Source: Solen grandis (taxonomy: Eukaryota; Mollusca; Bivalvia; Adapedonta; Solenidae). Taken from it: DNA of 64,000 nucleotides. Below, one piece after another: positions 24,093 to 35,905 of the stretch. Each line of letters opens with the position of its first letter. The first letter of the stretch is position 1. The stretch covers positions 7,511,324-7,575,323 of the forward strand of contig CM037783.1 in NCBI GenBank assembly GCA_021229015.1. Direction: 5' to 3'. The notes under the pieces are model-generated. The model did no database searches. It was not told where the DNA came from and worked only from the letters and a program-made list of their open reading frames with translations. A program made the position numbers and the translations under genes.

Positions 24093-24408
24093 TCTACTCG
24101 AGTTATAGAGCGTCCGCCTCGGGTGCAGGAGGTCGTGGGTTCGATCCCTGGTCGCAACATACCAAAGTCGCAAAAAAATAAATAAAATGGTACTGTTAAA
24201 GCTCCCTTGCTTGGCGCTCACCATTTAAGGGTAGATGCAGGACTGGCTGGCCCGGTGTCAGGATAATGTGACTGGGTGTGGTATAATGCCACATGTCCAC
24301 GGTGTGATACTGCTATGTGGCAGCACTATATCTATCTCAAGTAAACATCGTCTCCAAATGACTTAAAAATACTGTCGGTGGGACGTTAAACCCAACAAAC
24401 AAACACTA
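24093..24408 (+). mobile_element. SINE family C, full-length copy
   Basis: The head is 'tatagagcgtccgcctcggg' with B box GTGGGTTCGATCCC. The body has gctcccttgcttggcgct, ggcccggtgtcaggataatg, gtccacggtgtgatactgct and ctatatctatctcaag. It ends atactgtcggtgggacgtta plus an AAC-rich tail. This copy is the best reference for the SINE split by the 54-62 kb insertion. Confidence 0.85.
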
Positions 24409-27400
24409 CTTGAGTAAACTCGTATTGATGACGTAATAAATATACTCTAGTTAGCATTCAACTGAACGTATGAGGCTTACCCCTTGTGACGTAATTTGTA
24501 AATAGACATATGATTAAAACTATAGATCTTTTATTTATGACTTTTTTCGAGCTTGGGCTTGAATAAAGTAGCTGCCAGCTTACATGCTTATTTAAAGACA
24601 GGATATCTTAGATATTTATAAATTTCTATAAATTTGCCTAGATGCTTTCCGTCCGCCATATTGCTTTCTAGTCTACCCACCTACCTCTCTGAGTTGAACT
24701 CGCGTAACCCTACAGACTTCGTATGGTAAAACCCCGCACGTTTTATTTGCAACTCTGGTAACTCTAGTTAACTCTAGTAAGTAAACTGAACTCGCTCCAA
24801 GTCAAACCGGCAGAGCGCCCTCCAACGTCATGATGCTAGGTGCACATTTTGACATTTGTCATTCTGCTTGCGTACATGTGTTATTTTATGGAGGCTATTC
24901 GTTGCCAAAAATCCAGCCTTGTAATCATGACAATTTATACTTCGGTTCAACTAAACAGATTTGTAAAAGTATAAACGTTTATCCGAAAGGTACATATTGT
25001 GCTCGTATTGTGCGTTTTGATTATCTCGATTTAACTAGTAACGTTTTTAATTCTAGAATGTAATTTGGTAACATGCAGCTAAGATAAAATGCAAATAATA
25101 TTTATTATTTTCAAACTCAAATTTACGAAATATACAACGAAATACACGACACGTTTTACGCCGTACATCACGACGTTCGAGAATGGAGCCACATCAGATA
25201 ACACTATCAGGTTTACAACTGCATACTTGACTTTTACATTTCTACGCGATTAACATTTGTAGACGATTTTGCAACTTCCATATATGGCAGTATCACGGAA
25301 ATAGGCGAAGATTTAAAGGCGGAGCCAAATTTCACGAGCGGAAAATAAAGAGAGTTAACTCTTACACCATGATAAATCGGTAAGTACAGAGTCTGAAAAA
25401 AACTTTGTAGATACAATAATTTTATATACATCAATTGTTAATCATTATACTTACCTTTGGACTCTTTTGATATATACATGGTAAAATGAAAACGAAAATA
25501 AAAATATGGTTGAAAAAATTTTAAAGGGTTTTTTTTTTTTAATTTTTTTTTTCTCTTTTTACTTATCCAATCATACCCTAGTATTAAGGTTATATTTGTG
25601 ATATAGTAATTAAATGTTACTTAATATTACTGGGAAAGGCAGCAGCCAGAATTTGGCCTGTAAAAATTATTGTATAGATCTTTCTATAGCAAATCTTCCA
25701 TCTGTTTTGACTTGAAGATTGGACAATAGAAAAGCAGCAACTTAACTGAACCTTAAATATCAATTTGACTTATTCCTTCTATAAATATATTTGTTTTGCG
25801 TAAAAAATCTTGATTTATAGTCAAGCAGTAATTTTTACTGTCTGGAAAAAACCCCATTAAGAGTTGGATTAAGACACAGACAGTTGATGGCATGTAACTT
25901 TTGTGTATTTTCTTAAATAAATTAATCCATCTGTAGGTATGTATATAAACAAACACAGAGATTCAAAATAATAATGGAAGTCAGACACTTGTTTTTGCAT
26001 TTAAAACATTAATATACTAGGTGACAAGCAAAAGATCAATCTTTATTAAAGCAGGAGATATCTTATATCTTTATAGAACATCTCCTGATTAAAGACATAA
26101 TGAATACTTCAACTTGAACTTTATACTGCTAATAGTCAATATTGACTATTAAGGCACCTTAATTTTGGGTGTGTTCTTGAATTGTTATTCAAAAAATTGA
26201 GCCCGGTACACCTCAGCTCTGTTTGTGAAAATTATGCATTGTTTTTCTGAAAATTGTGAATAAAAAATCGACTTTTTTATGAAGGTGGCATTGAGCGCGA
26301 ATTCACAACACCAGTAATGGCAGTGGCTAGATATTAAATTTTGAAAAAAGCTCAATTGTGGTGAAGTGGGTTCTCATATCATGTGGCTTTGGTGGCTCGA
26401 CTAAAAAAACATCAAAGTTAAAATCCTGGCCAGGGATATAAAAATCTAAATATAAATTTACGCCATGCTGCGCTTATATTGCTGGTTTTACAATGTAGGT
26501 GGGGTACGTTTCAAAAACTAATCCTTTTTATATCTTCTTATGTTGATTCAATACCTGCATACAATGGCACTCATGCAACTGAAACACATGATGCTTAGTA
26601 AATAATTGTGATACTGTTTAATTCTCATAATGCATTTACCTTGAATGTGTAGACCTACAAGCTGCAACACTTCCCTTATTCGTACATAGGAGATAACTGC
26701 GTGGAGATTTTCCAGTCGTTGTCGGAAAATACCGAAAGTGAGCGGACAATTACGTTTATATACGATGATGTAGTGGGCGGGGAAATGGGCGGAGCTTATT
26801 TATCAACATTGCAAACGTGTGAACCTGGATTAAGCTGAGCCGAATCATGATGGTCGGACAATGTAAAGTTGAGACGTTACAAAAAGGCGTTTTGTAGTTT
26901 ATCAAAATGCATTTTGTTGAAATACGTATTTACAATGTTGCATCGGCAAATTCAGTCCAAGAATGTATCTCTGGAGTTTAAGTACTAGAAATTCAAATAA
27001 ATTGTGTATTATGTCGGAAAATAAACTGTTCAACTCAGTTCAACAAGGCTGGATTTTTGGCAACGAATAGCCTCCATATTATTTTGCTTAGCTACACGTG
27101 TCATTCATCGATTCGTTAAACCGACGAAATAAATTCCATTTTAATACGAAACTGGACTGTCCAGCTATACACAGTGCTATACGGTGATAAAATGGAAATA
27201 AAAGCAGATGTATTTTCGTAGTTAATTATGATGTGAATGAGTAATGAATGTTTAATGTAAAAAAATAACAACAAATAACGCAGACGACGATTACACCGTA
27301 TTGTACTAGTCAAATTGATGCTAATCACTTAGACAAATGAAGCAATAAACATGTCAAAAGGCAAAATGTATTTTTTGCCCGAATTCTGTTCCATATACAT

Positions 27401-27575
27401 GGGTGTAGATGGGGAGAAAGTAGGCCTATAATTCAAAAGTATATATTCAAATAATGTGGTACTTCGGTAAAACATATTTATCTACATCTCACATACATTA
27501 AACAGACAAACTTAATGGGCGCCATATGTGTGGGATGTTCAACATTTGATCCGTTGAGGAGACAGAACGGATCAT
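24409..27575. other. Intergenic, no supported gene; contains an inverted duplicate pair
   Basis: The phrase GGAGGCTATTCGTTGCCAAA and its continuation (aatccagccttgt) at about 24891-24925 recurs inverted at about 27045-27078, marking diverged inverted copies ~2.1 kb apart. A small hairpin lies at 26037-26097. The 24830-25063 open frame overlaps one copy and shows no domain. Confidence 0.4.
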
Positions 27576-27690
27576 TGGACCAATGAAACGGCGCGTTACA
27601 TTTAGTTTTTTGAAAAGCTTTTGCCTTAATTTGTATCTTTAATGAAGGGTATTCAAAATGTTACGCGTAGTTTCATTGGTTATTTGATTC
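27576..27690. mobile_element. Small fold-back MITE
   Basis: The left arm ACCAATGAAACGGCGCGTTA and the inverted right arm AACCAATGAAACTACGCGTA continue through ACATTT. About 50 bp of A/T-rich loop lies between them. Confidence 0.5.
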
Positions 27691-27992
27691 ATGAGTACTA
27701 ATTCAAGAATTCGGAGTTTTGCTAATCAAATATACAGAGGTATATACGGTAGTGATAACGGAATATATACAGTGGGTTACGACGATGTCCCCGGTTAACT
27801 CGTTCCGTTTCACTTCATGTCATTGCTCGATCGAGCGTGTGTATTAGACGATACTCCTATGTGGTTGGACACTTATCTTCTAAGGGTAGGATCAGGCTAT
27901 CAGGCAACTTTGGGGTGTTTTCTATGTATCTGGCTGGGGTTAGCATCCCACCAAAAATATATTAGTCAATCGTTTTGGAACTTTTGTATTCA

Positions 27993-28212
27993 TGAGACAG
28001 ATATAATGCGGCCTCATTGCGATGACACTGAAGACAAAATTGTATGATATCACTCCCAGGCACAGTATCTTGACACTTGGCCATTACGTTATATGCTTAT
28101 ATGCTGAGCAACCATCACATGGGGGAATTCATATCGCAGTAATGTAGCACTGTATGTCTGTCTCATTCAATATTTATTTGAAATACTGTCGGTGGAACGT
28201 TAAACCCATGTA
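27993..28212. mobile_element. Two SINE C fragments in opposite orientation
   Basis: 27993-28135 is a minus-strand piece (gagacagatataatgcggcc ... cttgacacttggcc ... tatatgctgagc). 28150-28212 is a plus-strand 3' end (tactgtcggtggaacgttaa, then acccatgtaaacaaac). Confidence 0.6.
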
Positions 28213-29084
28213 AACAAACGCAGGAACATATCGCCCAGTGACAGCCAGAAGGGGTCATCAGCTTTCTTTCTATATTTGCTTATAAGCCCCTGGCTTCCAA
28301 TGGACATACATGTATATAATAACAACGGTATTCCCTTGAGATAACCTTAAACACAGTGTTAAGTCCGTGTTCAACGGTAATCTCGTTCACGCATGTCATG
28401 TTGCAAGTGCAAGACTAAATATATCGATTCGTTTAATTAATTTCAGGTGTAATAAATGTAGGCATCAAAACAAACAAGTGCTTTGTGACATTTGAATGTA
28501 TAAAACAAACGTAGAATGATATTCATCCACTTTTAAGGATATATAGATAAGTGCTTATCCATGATCTATGTAACATATGTACGTGGAAATACTTTTACTT
28601 TGATAACAGTGAAATGATGGAAATTGCATGTAGCGTACGAAATATTTGTAGATATTAGTGTGACGTGTCCGAGCGATCTGAACAACTATATAGATATGGA
28701 CCTTAATTTTTCTTGTGACTCTCCTGATTTTATGATTAAATAAACTAAAGATAAGCTATATAATTTATACAAGTCTGATTTTAAAAATGGTTGTTACAAC
28801 AAATTATTGTCTCAAATAATTAACATTCAATTATTTAAGAATCAGAGATAGAAAACAATCCTAACTAATATCGAAAATATAAAGAGCCATAAGTCCTAAC
28901 TTAAGGCATGTCCTATAGTTCCAACTCGAGCTTCAACTAAAATAAAAATATATATAACCCTAACCCCTACCAAGCTACCCCACACCAGATAGCGTAATGC
29001 TCTCTGCGCGCGGTGGCAACCTTACCTAATAATAATAAGCTTAACGTATTACTCCTTACTGCTACGCGGCCAGCAGGTTCGCCA

Positions 29085-29266
29085 CCTCAAATCTTGCAAA
29101 CTCACCAGATTTTTTTAGATAACTATTTAAAGCAGGTCGTGACCAAAAATGATTAAAATTGGTATTCTCCGCTGGTACATGTTGTAAGTCAGCACATTCA
29201 AAACGCCTCCTTGCAATTCTTACGAAGATTGCATTGCGCTATCTGGTGAGTTTGCAAGATTTGAGG
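29085..29266. mobile_element. 182-bp MITE with perfect 25-bp TIRs
   Basis: Positions 29085-29109 (CCTCAAATCTTGCAAACTCA...) and 29242-29266 are exact reverse complements. The neighbouring sequence at 28985-29000 (accagatagcgtaatgc) repeats the inner right end inverted, so part of a second copy sits to the left. Confidence 0.7.
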
Positions 29267-29300
29267 TAATTTGTAATTTACAGGTTTGTTCTAGTTACAC

Positions 29301-29452
29301 CGAAACTTATTTACTGATAACGTTGCTTAATTAGGGTCCGTCTGCTTGCTCGGCTCTGTGGGCGGACCCGAAACTTATTTAATTGACTGATAACGTTGCT
29401 TAATTAGGGTCCGTCTGCCTGCTCGGCTCTGTTGGCGGACACCGAAAGTTAT
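29301..29452 (+). repeat. Two-copy direct tandem repeat (~75 bp)
   Basis: The unit 'gataacgttgcttaattagg gtccgtctgc(t/c)tgctcggctctg' occurs twice in direct order with only a few differences, consistent with a recent duplication. Confidence 0.75.
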
Positions 29453-30238
29453 TTGAATCGCACAAAAGTATATATGTGGAAAACTTATTTATTTCCACTG
29501 GGTAAAAAAAAATAATTAAAGGGAAGTAATTCAAGAATATATAAATATTTAATAATTTCCACCTTGTAGAAAACTATTAAAATAACAAAAACTGAATCAC
29601 ATATCATATGAATAAAAATATAAACAATTATTTGAGCACCAATTAAGCCAAAAGATAAAAGCCTAAAATCGTTTCAGTAGAAATGTTTAAAATTGTTTAG
29701 TTTGGAATAACGTGCTTTCGACAGTTTATCAGTCAGCATGTATTATAAAGATTAAGGTAATGAAGGGCTATACAGGTACCACATGTTACAGGATGGTTAT
29801 GTTTAGTTTACTGTATAGTATAATTTTGTTTTATTTCGTTGTCCAGTCAACTGCATTATGTAAGATTATGTGCAAGTGCTGTAATTTATTTTATTGTATT
29901 ATTACTCTCGCCACTGACTTTTGTTTAGTACACAAACGACATGTTCTCTTAAATATGTATGCTAATGCTAATGGGTATATGGCCTACATGTATAACGATT
30001 TCAATTGCTAATAAACGGTATTTTAGGTACAAAAAGACGGTAGCTAAGTTATTAATGTTGTCTTAAATGATACTGTCGCTCCGACACTTGTAGCTATTTA
30101 TTTCCAAAGTGTAGAAATTATTAAATAATAATAACATTATTATTATTTATAATAATAATTTCTTACGTGACATATGAGATATCACATGTAATATGAAATG
30201 TGAAATTAATGAATAAATGTTTGGGAAATCGTTTGTGC

Positions 30239-30384
30239 TTGTCAGACAGAAACAGTACTGCCACACTGCAGTATCACGCCGTAGACATGTAGCATGATAC
30301 CACTCCCAGTCACATTATCATGACACCGGGCCAACCAGTCCTGGAACTACCCTTATATGCTGAGCACGTAGCAAGGGAGCTATT
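30239..30384 (-). mobile_element. SINE family C fragment
   Basis: The minus-strand body shows agctcccttgctacgtgctc, ggcccggtgtcatgataatg, gtggtatcatgctacatgtc and tactgtttctgtctgac. The head is missing because a SINE A copy abuts at 30386. Confidence 0.75.
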
Positions 30385-30385
30385 C

Positions 30386-30600
30386 TAGAGCCGCTGACTT
30401 TAACACTCACTTAGCCCCTCTCCGCGTGGGTTCAATCCCGGCAGGGACATCCGGATTTTCATGTAAGGAAGCCTTCCAGCTGGCATGTGGAAGGTCGGTG
30501 GTCTCCGTGCATTCGGGGTCTTCCTCCACCTGTAATTAGCTGGACGTCGCTACATGACTGAAATACTGTCGAGGCGACGGTAAACTCAAATAGTCAAGTC
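30386..30600 (+). mobile_element. SINE family A copy (5' truncated)
   Basis: B box GTGGGTTCAATCCCGGCAGG is followed by the full body to 'gcgacggtaaactcaaatag'. The first part of the tRNA-like head is lost at the junction with the SINE C fragment. Confidence 0.8.
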
Positions 30601-30997
30601 ACGTAGTATCCAGAAATTGACTGAACCATCTTTGTGATATACACACCCTAAATTACACATTTTTACACCTTCAACCGAATTATCATCGTTGAAATCCACG
30701 CTCGCTCAATAGCTTTGCATATTATACACTAAATTGACAACGGAATACAGTGCATATACCATGGGTTCCGACTATAATGTTTAATTGTTTCCACGCCTCA
30801 CAAGATGTAAGTCTTTATCTCGCTTTTATCTTTTATATACTCTCTAGCATGTCACATAGCTATGCCATATGATATTTTAACTTGGTGTACGAAAAATATG
30901 CAAATATTTTTCTCAGCATGCAAATTATGCATACTTCTACAGTTAATATCTTCATATAGTGTATTTCATATTCACCATTCAATGTATATTTGCCACG

Positions 30998-31018
30998 TGT
31001 GTGTGTGTGTGTGTGTGT
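30998..31018. repeat. (GT)n microsatellite
   Basis: A short uninterrupted GT tract. Confidence 0.85.
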
Positions 31019-31206
31019 GATTTAACACAAATGTCAAATATTTTTACTTATCCGACTACCTTGAATCTAATACATGTGTGAAATAGAGATTCTATAAAAT
31101 ATTCATTTTCTTTTTCATAGAAGTTTTCTCAGTGTAAATCTCAAAATACATATACATGTATATATATATACTGTACACAGTTCCAATGTTTGCAAAAGAA
31201 GTGAAT

Positions 31207-31383
31207 CTAGAATTATGATCAGCAAGGATATTGCAATTAGAATTATGATCAGCAAGGATATTGTAGCTTGAATAATAATAAGCACGGATATTGTAGTTAG
31301 AATTATGATCAACAAGGATATTGCAATTAGTATTATGATCAGCAAGGATATTAATTGCCATTAGAATTATGATCAGCAAGGAT
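31207..31383. repeat. Minisatellite, ~30-bp unit x6
   Basis: The unit is approximately AGAATTATGATCAGCAAGGA plus TATTGCAATT. The overlapping open frames on the minus strand (ADHNSNYNI-type peptides) are products of this repeat, not genes. Confidence 0.85.
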
Positions 31384-31597
31384 TTTTAGTTGTCATAAGT
31401 ATGTTGTGAAATGTTTCGATTGTTCTCTTATACCTTAATTTCATTGAGCGACAGCATCAAATGCACTTGTAAATGGTCTTATTATTATATATGTATGTGC
31501 TGGTGGGACTTTAATAAATGTATTAAATTGGGGAAAAAGTAGGACATTTTCTTCAAATATGTCCCAATACATAGGATGTAGAAATTATTGTATCTGA

Positions 31598-31890
31598 AAT
31601 CGGCGCAATCGCTCAGTGGTAGAATGTCCGCTTTGTGTTCGAGAGGTCTGAGGTTCGAATTCCAGTCGGGGCACTTTCCCCCGGTGACGCTAAGCAAAGA
31701 CGTATAAAATTTGTACCAGATGCACCCTTGTCTGGCTTTCGGCAAAATGGGGGTGCTATGGGAACTAGGAGTACCCAGCACTGGTTCTACCCAGGAATTT
31801 GTCTCCCGTGTATCGGTGCTATACACCAAGGGGTCTATTCGCAAAATGAGCTAGGGTATCGTACTATCTCTTCTGATGCTGTCTTTTCAC
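31598..31890 (+). mobile_element. tRNA-derived SINE family D
   Basis: The head has A box 'gcaatcgctcagtggtagaa' and B box GAGGTTCGAATTCC. A ~200-bp body follows (ggcactttcccccggtgacg ... ccagatgcacccttgtctgg ... gggtacccagcactggttct-like). It ends in a C8-10 run and A-rich tract. Both strands carry long spurious open frames here. Confidence 0.65.
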
Positions 31891-32039
31891 CCCCCCCCCC
31901 CAAAAAAAAAGACACACACATGCAAAAAAAAAAACAAAAAAAAAAACAGGACCCACACGTAGGTAGGTATATGACCAGAAGAAGAAGATATCATTTTGAA
32001 GCTAATGGCAACATGTGGGATAACATTTATTCAGAGGGC

Positions 32040-32215
32040 GGAGGGCGCCGTTGTCCAGTGGTTACGTATCCGAAGGTTGTGGTTTCTATCCCCGTTGGAG
32101 GCAAGAATTCTTCACGACCTTCCTAAAGTACTGGTCCAATCCAGGAACCGTCGAGAGGGATTTATCTAAGTTGTAAGAACTTGTTTCCCAATCGACGTAA
32201 ATTAAATAAGTTTAA
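32040..32215 (+). mobile_element. SINE family B copy
   Basis: The degraded tRNA-like head (gtccagtggttacgtatccg, gtggtttctatcccc) is followed by aaagtactggtccaatccag, aaccgtcgagaggga, aacttgtttcccaatcgacg and the tail taaattaaataagtttaaac. The tail is nearly identical to that of the 39510 copy. Confidence 0.75.
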
Positions 32216-32289
32216 ACTAAATTCATTTTTGTCAAGGTATTTAAATGTATTACACGCTGACATTATTTTATAATAAATTAAAGTGTAAC

Positions 32290-32385
32290 CTCTGAAATCC
32301 GAACACCTGTGGGACCGACCAAAAAGTTTGGATTTTGGAGGTTTCCGGAATTCAGAAGTCTGGATTGAATTAGACTAGCACATAT
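32290..32385. mobile_element. Possible pogo/Tigger-like TIR fragment
   Basis: The phrases aacctctgaaatccgaacac and the inverted ggatttcagagg-like 'ggatttt ggaggttt' are arranged as an imperfect short palindrome. This resembles ends of Tc1/pogo-class MITEs, but the evidence is weak. Confidence 0.35.
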
Positions 32386-32668
32386 GTATCAATTTTTATT
32401 ACAGAACAGAACAGAACAGAACAAAACTTTTATTCACCCAGGTATTACATTAATACAACATGGGGTTTTACATAGGTTATACACACACATATATATATAA
32501 TATTTGTTAATAATTTCCGGTCTTATTTAATAAGATTAAGTTCATTTGTAGCATAGATCAATTTGTTAGGCATTTTTCAATTATTTAAAGCAGACATGCT
32601 GTGTTCAGAGTGGGGGGATTACATCTTTGAATTTATAAATAAATACAAGAAAGACATTGTTTATTTTC

Positions 32669-32669
<1 letters not shown>

Positions 32670-32711
<42 letters not shown>

Positions 32712-33015
32712 AAACCTAGCATGATCAATTTATGTAACGTTATAATGACAACAACAACAAAAAAAAATAGATAAATACATGTGCTGGCAAATATTAATGT
32801 CAACAAAATAACCTTTGGATAAATAATTTCTTTGTTAAGTGTTTTCAGCTATAAAACATAAAACAAGCAGTTATTCCTATTGTATATATACAGTCTCTGC
32901 ATCATACTTTACACAAATAAAGACAAGTGAACAGTAACATTAAAGAGCGACAAAAGCATGCTTTTCTTACAGATTTAGATAGTAACAAATATGTAAAGTC
33001 ACTATGATAATAGTT

Positions 33016-33050
<35 letters not shown>

Positions 33051-33080
33051 AAAAAAAAAAAAAAAAAAAAAAAAGAAGGA
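32670..33080. repeat. Microsatellite cluster (CA)n, (GA)n, poly-A
   Basis: (CA)n lies at 32670-32708, (GA)n at 33020-33048 and poly-A at 33050-33074. A further GA tract is at 33193-33210. The intervening sequence is AT-rich without genes. Confidence 0.85.
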
Positions 33081-33224
33081 TTGCGTGGCATTATTAATTA
33101 TTCAATTAGATAATTTATTGCAAAGGAATTTTAATGCATGTAAAGACACAATCATATTTAGAATAATAGATAATTCGTTACTATGTTGCCAAAGAGAGAG
33201 AGAGAGAGAGGAGGGGTGAGTATT

Positions 33225-33400
33225 CCCCTTCTCTCCCCCTTTCTATATACCTTGCCTGATACGAAAACGAAAGTCGACAAGGTATCATTGTGAGAATGCT
33301 TATTGCAATATATCTCAATGACATACATGCATACTACCCCTTCTTTCCCCCTCTAGTACAACCTTGCCGGGTACGAAATCGTAAGACGGCAAGGTAACAA
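33225..33400. repeat. Two-copy diverged direct repeat
   Basis: The phrase 'ccccttctctccccctttct ... accttgcctgatacgaaaac' recurs ~115 bp later as 'ccccttctttccccctctag ... accttgccgggtacgaaatc', each followed by a 'gacaaggta'/'ggcaaggta' hairpin partner. Confidence 0.55.
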
Positions 33401-33788
33401 AAAGCGCATGCGTACGTGATGGTGAGAAATCAGGAAAAAAAGCAAAAAAATAAATGTCAAACAATAATGGGAAACAATGGATTAAAATATTATTATATAC
33501 AGTTACAAAACAACACAATCAATTATTTTCTCTCATTTGAATAAGGTGTTCCTAAAAATAGATAGCTGTTTGAGGTTATTTTTAAAACGTGCATGAAATA
33601 AGCGTGGAAATCGGGGAGCTGTTTATTCCTAGCGAGTGCGGATAGACGGTGTCCAGACAAAACAAAGAGAGCGAAGTGAGGTAAGTGATCTTTTGCTCGT
33701 TTCAGTTATGTTTCTTATTTTTTTCAGTTTAAGAATAAGAATTTCATTTAACTTGTAATTAGGACTTTCTGCCTACAGGCAGAAAGTC

Positions 33789-33888
33789 NNNNNNNNNNNN
33801 NNNNNNNNNNNNNNNNNNNNNNNNNNNNNNNNNNNNNNNNNNNNNNNNNNNNNNNNNNNNNNNNNNNNNNNNNNNNNNNNNNNNNNNN
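33789..33888. other. Assembly gap (100 N)
   Basis: Exactly 100 N, the usual arbitrary scaffold-gap size, so the true length is unknown. It is preceded at 33763-33788 by a perfect small palindrome (GACTTTCTGCC / GGCAGAAAGTC). Confidence 0.99.
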
Positions 33889-34345
33889 AAGACATCCAAA
33901 AACTATGCTCTGCACATCAGCTCTGTATGCTTAACATTTCTATCAAATAATTTTAATTTCTTCCAGTGGTTCTAAAGATACAGAGCCGACTCAAAATGTT
34001 CTAGCATGACATTTGACCTTCAAATGTGACCTTGACCTTGAATCAAAACATCTGAAAACTAGGCTCTTCACATCCTCTCAGTATGGTTGACATTTCTGTC
34101 AAATAATTTCAATTACCTTCTAGTAATTCTTAAGATACTGAGCAGACACAAAATATTCTAACATTATAATAGTATGACATTTGACCCTCAAGTGTGACTT
34201 TGACCATGAACCAAGACATCTGATAACTACGCTCTGCACATCCTCTTAGTATGCTTAACATTTCTGTCAAATGATTTCAATTTCCTTCCAGTAGTTCTTA
34301 AGATACGGAGCAGACATGAAATTGCTAACGGACAGACGACCAGTG
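33889..34345 (+). repeat. Tandem modules (~160 bp), three units
   Basis: Each unit carries 'aagacatctgataactacgc'-like, 'aacatttctgtcaaat', 'cttccagtagttcttaagat' and 'catttgaccttcaaatgtga' phrases. Unit starts are near 33889, 34046 and 34214. The array is cut at the left by the assembly gap. Confidence 0.7.
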
Positions 34346-34482
34346 GCCTTCGGGCGTATAAAAATAAGATGTGCAGAGTTACGGTTCTTGTGCACTGCAC
34401 TTCTCCTCCATGGGATCTAGCCACCTGTGAAGTTTCAAGGTCATATGTCTGATAGTGCATGTGTAATGCTGCGGACAAAAAC

Positions 34483-35691
34483 TAGAGCTATCACTTAAGG
34501 TGATTAATACCCCTCAAAATGCTTTGTTAAACCTTTCCCTCATATAGACTCATTTTGACACACTCAATAGGTACCACATAAAGCCTGATCTGCAGAAAAC
34601 CACAGTTAAACCTTACCAAATTTAATTACAAAATCCTCATTTCCAGACCACTGAGGAGCAGCAAACAGCATAAAACCTGATCAGCCTGCGAGTTACTTGC
34701 AGGCTGATCTGGTTTTATGTTGTTCACATAGGTCTTTTCATGGTTTCCTCTATGAGGGAAAGGGTAAAGGAGAAACCAGACTCAAGGCGGAGCGTAGATA
34801 AGAACCTGTATACTTAGTATATTTGTTATGATAGTAAGTAATAAGTAAATGAAGTATTTATTTAAAGTGAATAGAGAGTCAGTTATGGTTGTTTGGCACA
34901 GTAGTTTAAAAGTATATATATAGAGCACTGCACTTCTCCTAGTCGCCATCTGTTTACATTTTAAGTTTCAAGTCAATACCTTGTATAATTTTCGAGTTAT
35001 GTGCTGGACAAGAAAAAGAATTAAACAAAGGGAGATTATTCAAAAATGGGACAAGGTAGAGATACAGTTCTTGGACACTGCACTTCTCCTAATCGCCATG
35101 TGTCTATATTTAAAGTTTTAAGTCTGATAGATAATTAAAAAATTGGACCAGAGCAATAACAATAATGAGTGAAATTTATGTCGCGTACCTCTCCACCTGA
35201 TTATCTATGCACATACAAAATTTGAACCGAATCAGTTAAGAAATGCAGAAGTAGTCGTGTCACAAGATAGTTAGAGTCGAATCAGGGGCAATAACTCTGT
35301 AATCCTTGTGCAAAGGCATGTGAAATTTGTGTCTTACACATCTACTGCTCCTGATTAATATTTATGCCAAATATTAGATGAATCAGACTGAAACTGAAGG
35401 AGGAGTTCAACGGACAAGACTTTTCAAGTTGATTACAGGGCAATAACTCCATAATCCTTTGCGAACGATGAAGTTTATGTCTTGCACATCTTTTGCTCCT
35501 GATGAATATTTATGCCAAGTATCAGGGGAATTGGACTGAATGTGAAGGAGGAGATCAAGATTTTGCAGACAGACCACATGACCGACCGACCAACCAACCA
35601 ACCAACCGACCGACCGACCAACCAACCAACTGATAGACCAACAGGCTGATTCCAATATAACCCCTTTGACTTTGTTTGCGGGGGTATAATT
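34483..35691 (+). repeat. Composite repeat bounded by AGAGCTATCAC ... GGGGGTATAA
   Basis: It begins 'aactagagctatcac' with 'ggtgattaatacccctc' and ends 'gtttgcgggggtataatt'. The terminal ATACCCC/GGGGTAT are inverted. Inside are ~170-bp modules (cagggcaataactc, ttgctcctgatgaatattta) and a GACC/AACC simple repeat at 35580-35632, with a piggyBac-like MITE nested at 34527. A compact copy of the same family is at 38153-38650. Confidence 0.55.
34527..34768. mobile_element. piggyBac-like MITE, copy 3
   Basis: 242 bp. The left TTAA (34527-34530) is followed by ACCTTTCCCTCATATAGAC. The right end is TATGAGGGAAAGGGTAAA, with one substitution in the TTAA. It has the same internal palindrome as the other copies and is nested in the composite repeat at 34483-35691. 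Confidence 0.85.
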
Positions 35692-35692
35692 A

Positions 35693-35905
35693 AGTATGAA
35701 ATTTAACAGGGTAAAACTCCGAGAATATGATGTGCAGAGTTATGGTTCTTGTGCACTGGACAATTCCTCCATGAGATCTATTCACCTGTGGAGTTTTAAG
35801 TTAATTGCTTTTATACTTTGTGACAGATGGACTGACAGACAGACACCAGACGGACCAAGTGGCAACTATATGCTCACCTTTCGGGGGAGCATAAAAATAA
35901 ACATG
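35693..35905 (+). repeat. Module of the 'gttatggttcttgtgcac' repeat family
   Basis: Contains agtatgaaatttaacaggg, gtgcagagttatggttcttg, ccacctgtggagttttaagt, a gactgacagacagac stretch and the end 'gctcacctttcgggggagca'. It is related to 42740-43210 and 43395-43752. Confidence 0.6.

Noticed and set aside
31092..31379. Overlapping minus-strand frames of 76-95 codons with repeating peptides
   Set aside because: They are the 30-bp minisatellite read in two frames.
31485..32126. Opposing 119- and 163-codon frames
   Set aside because: Both overlap SINE family D, SINE family B and a poly-C/poly-A tract; no domain.
33640..33700. Possible non-coding first exon with a GAG|GTAAGT donor on the plus strand
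   Set aside because: A single donor-like site with no downstream exon recognised before the gap is not enough.
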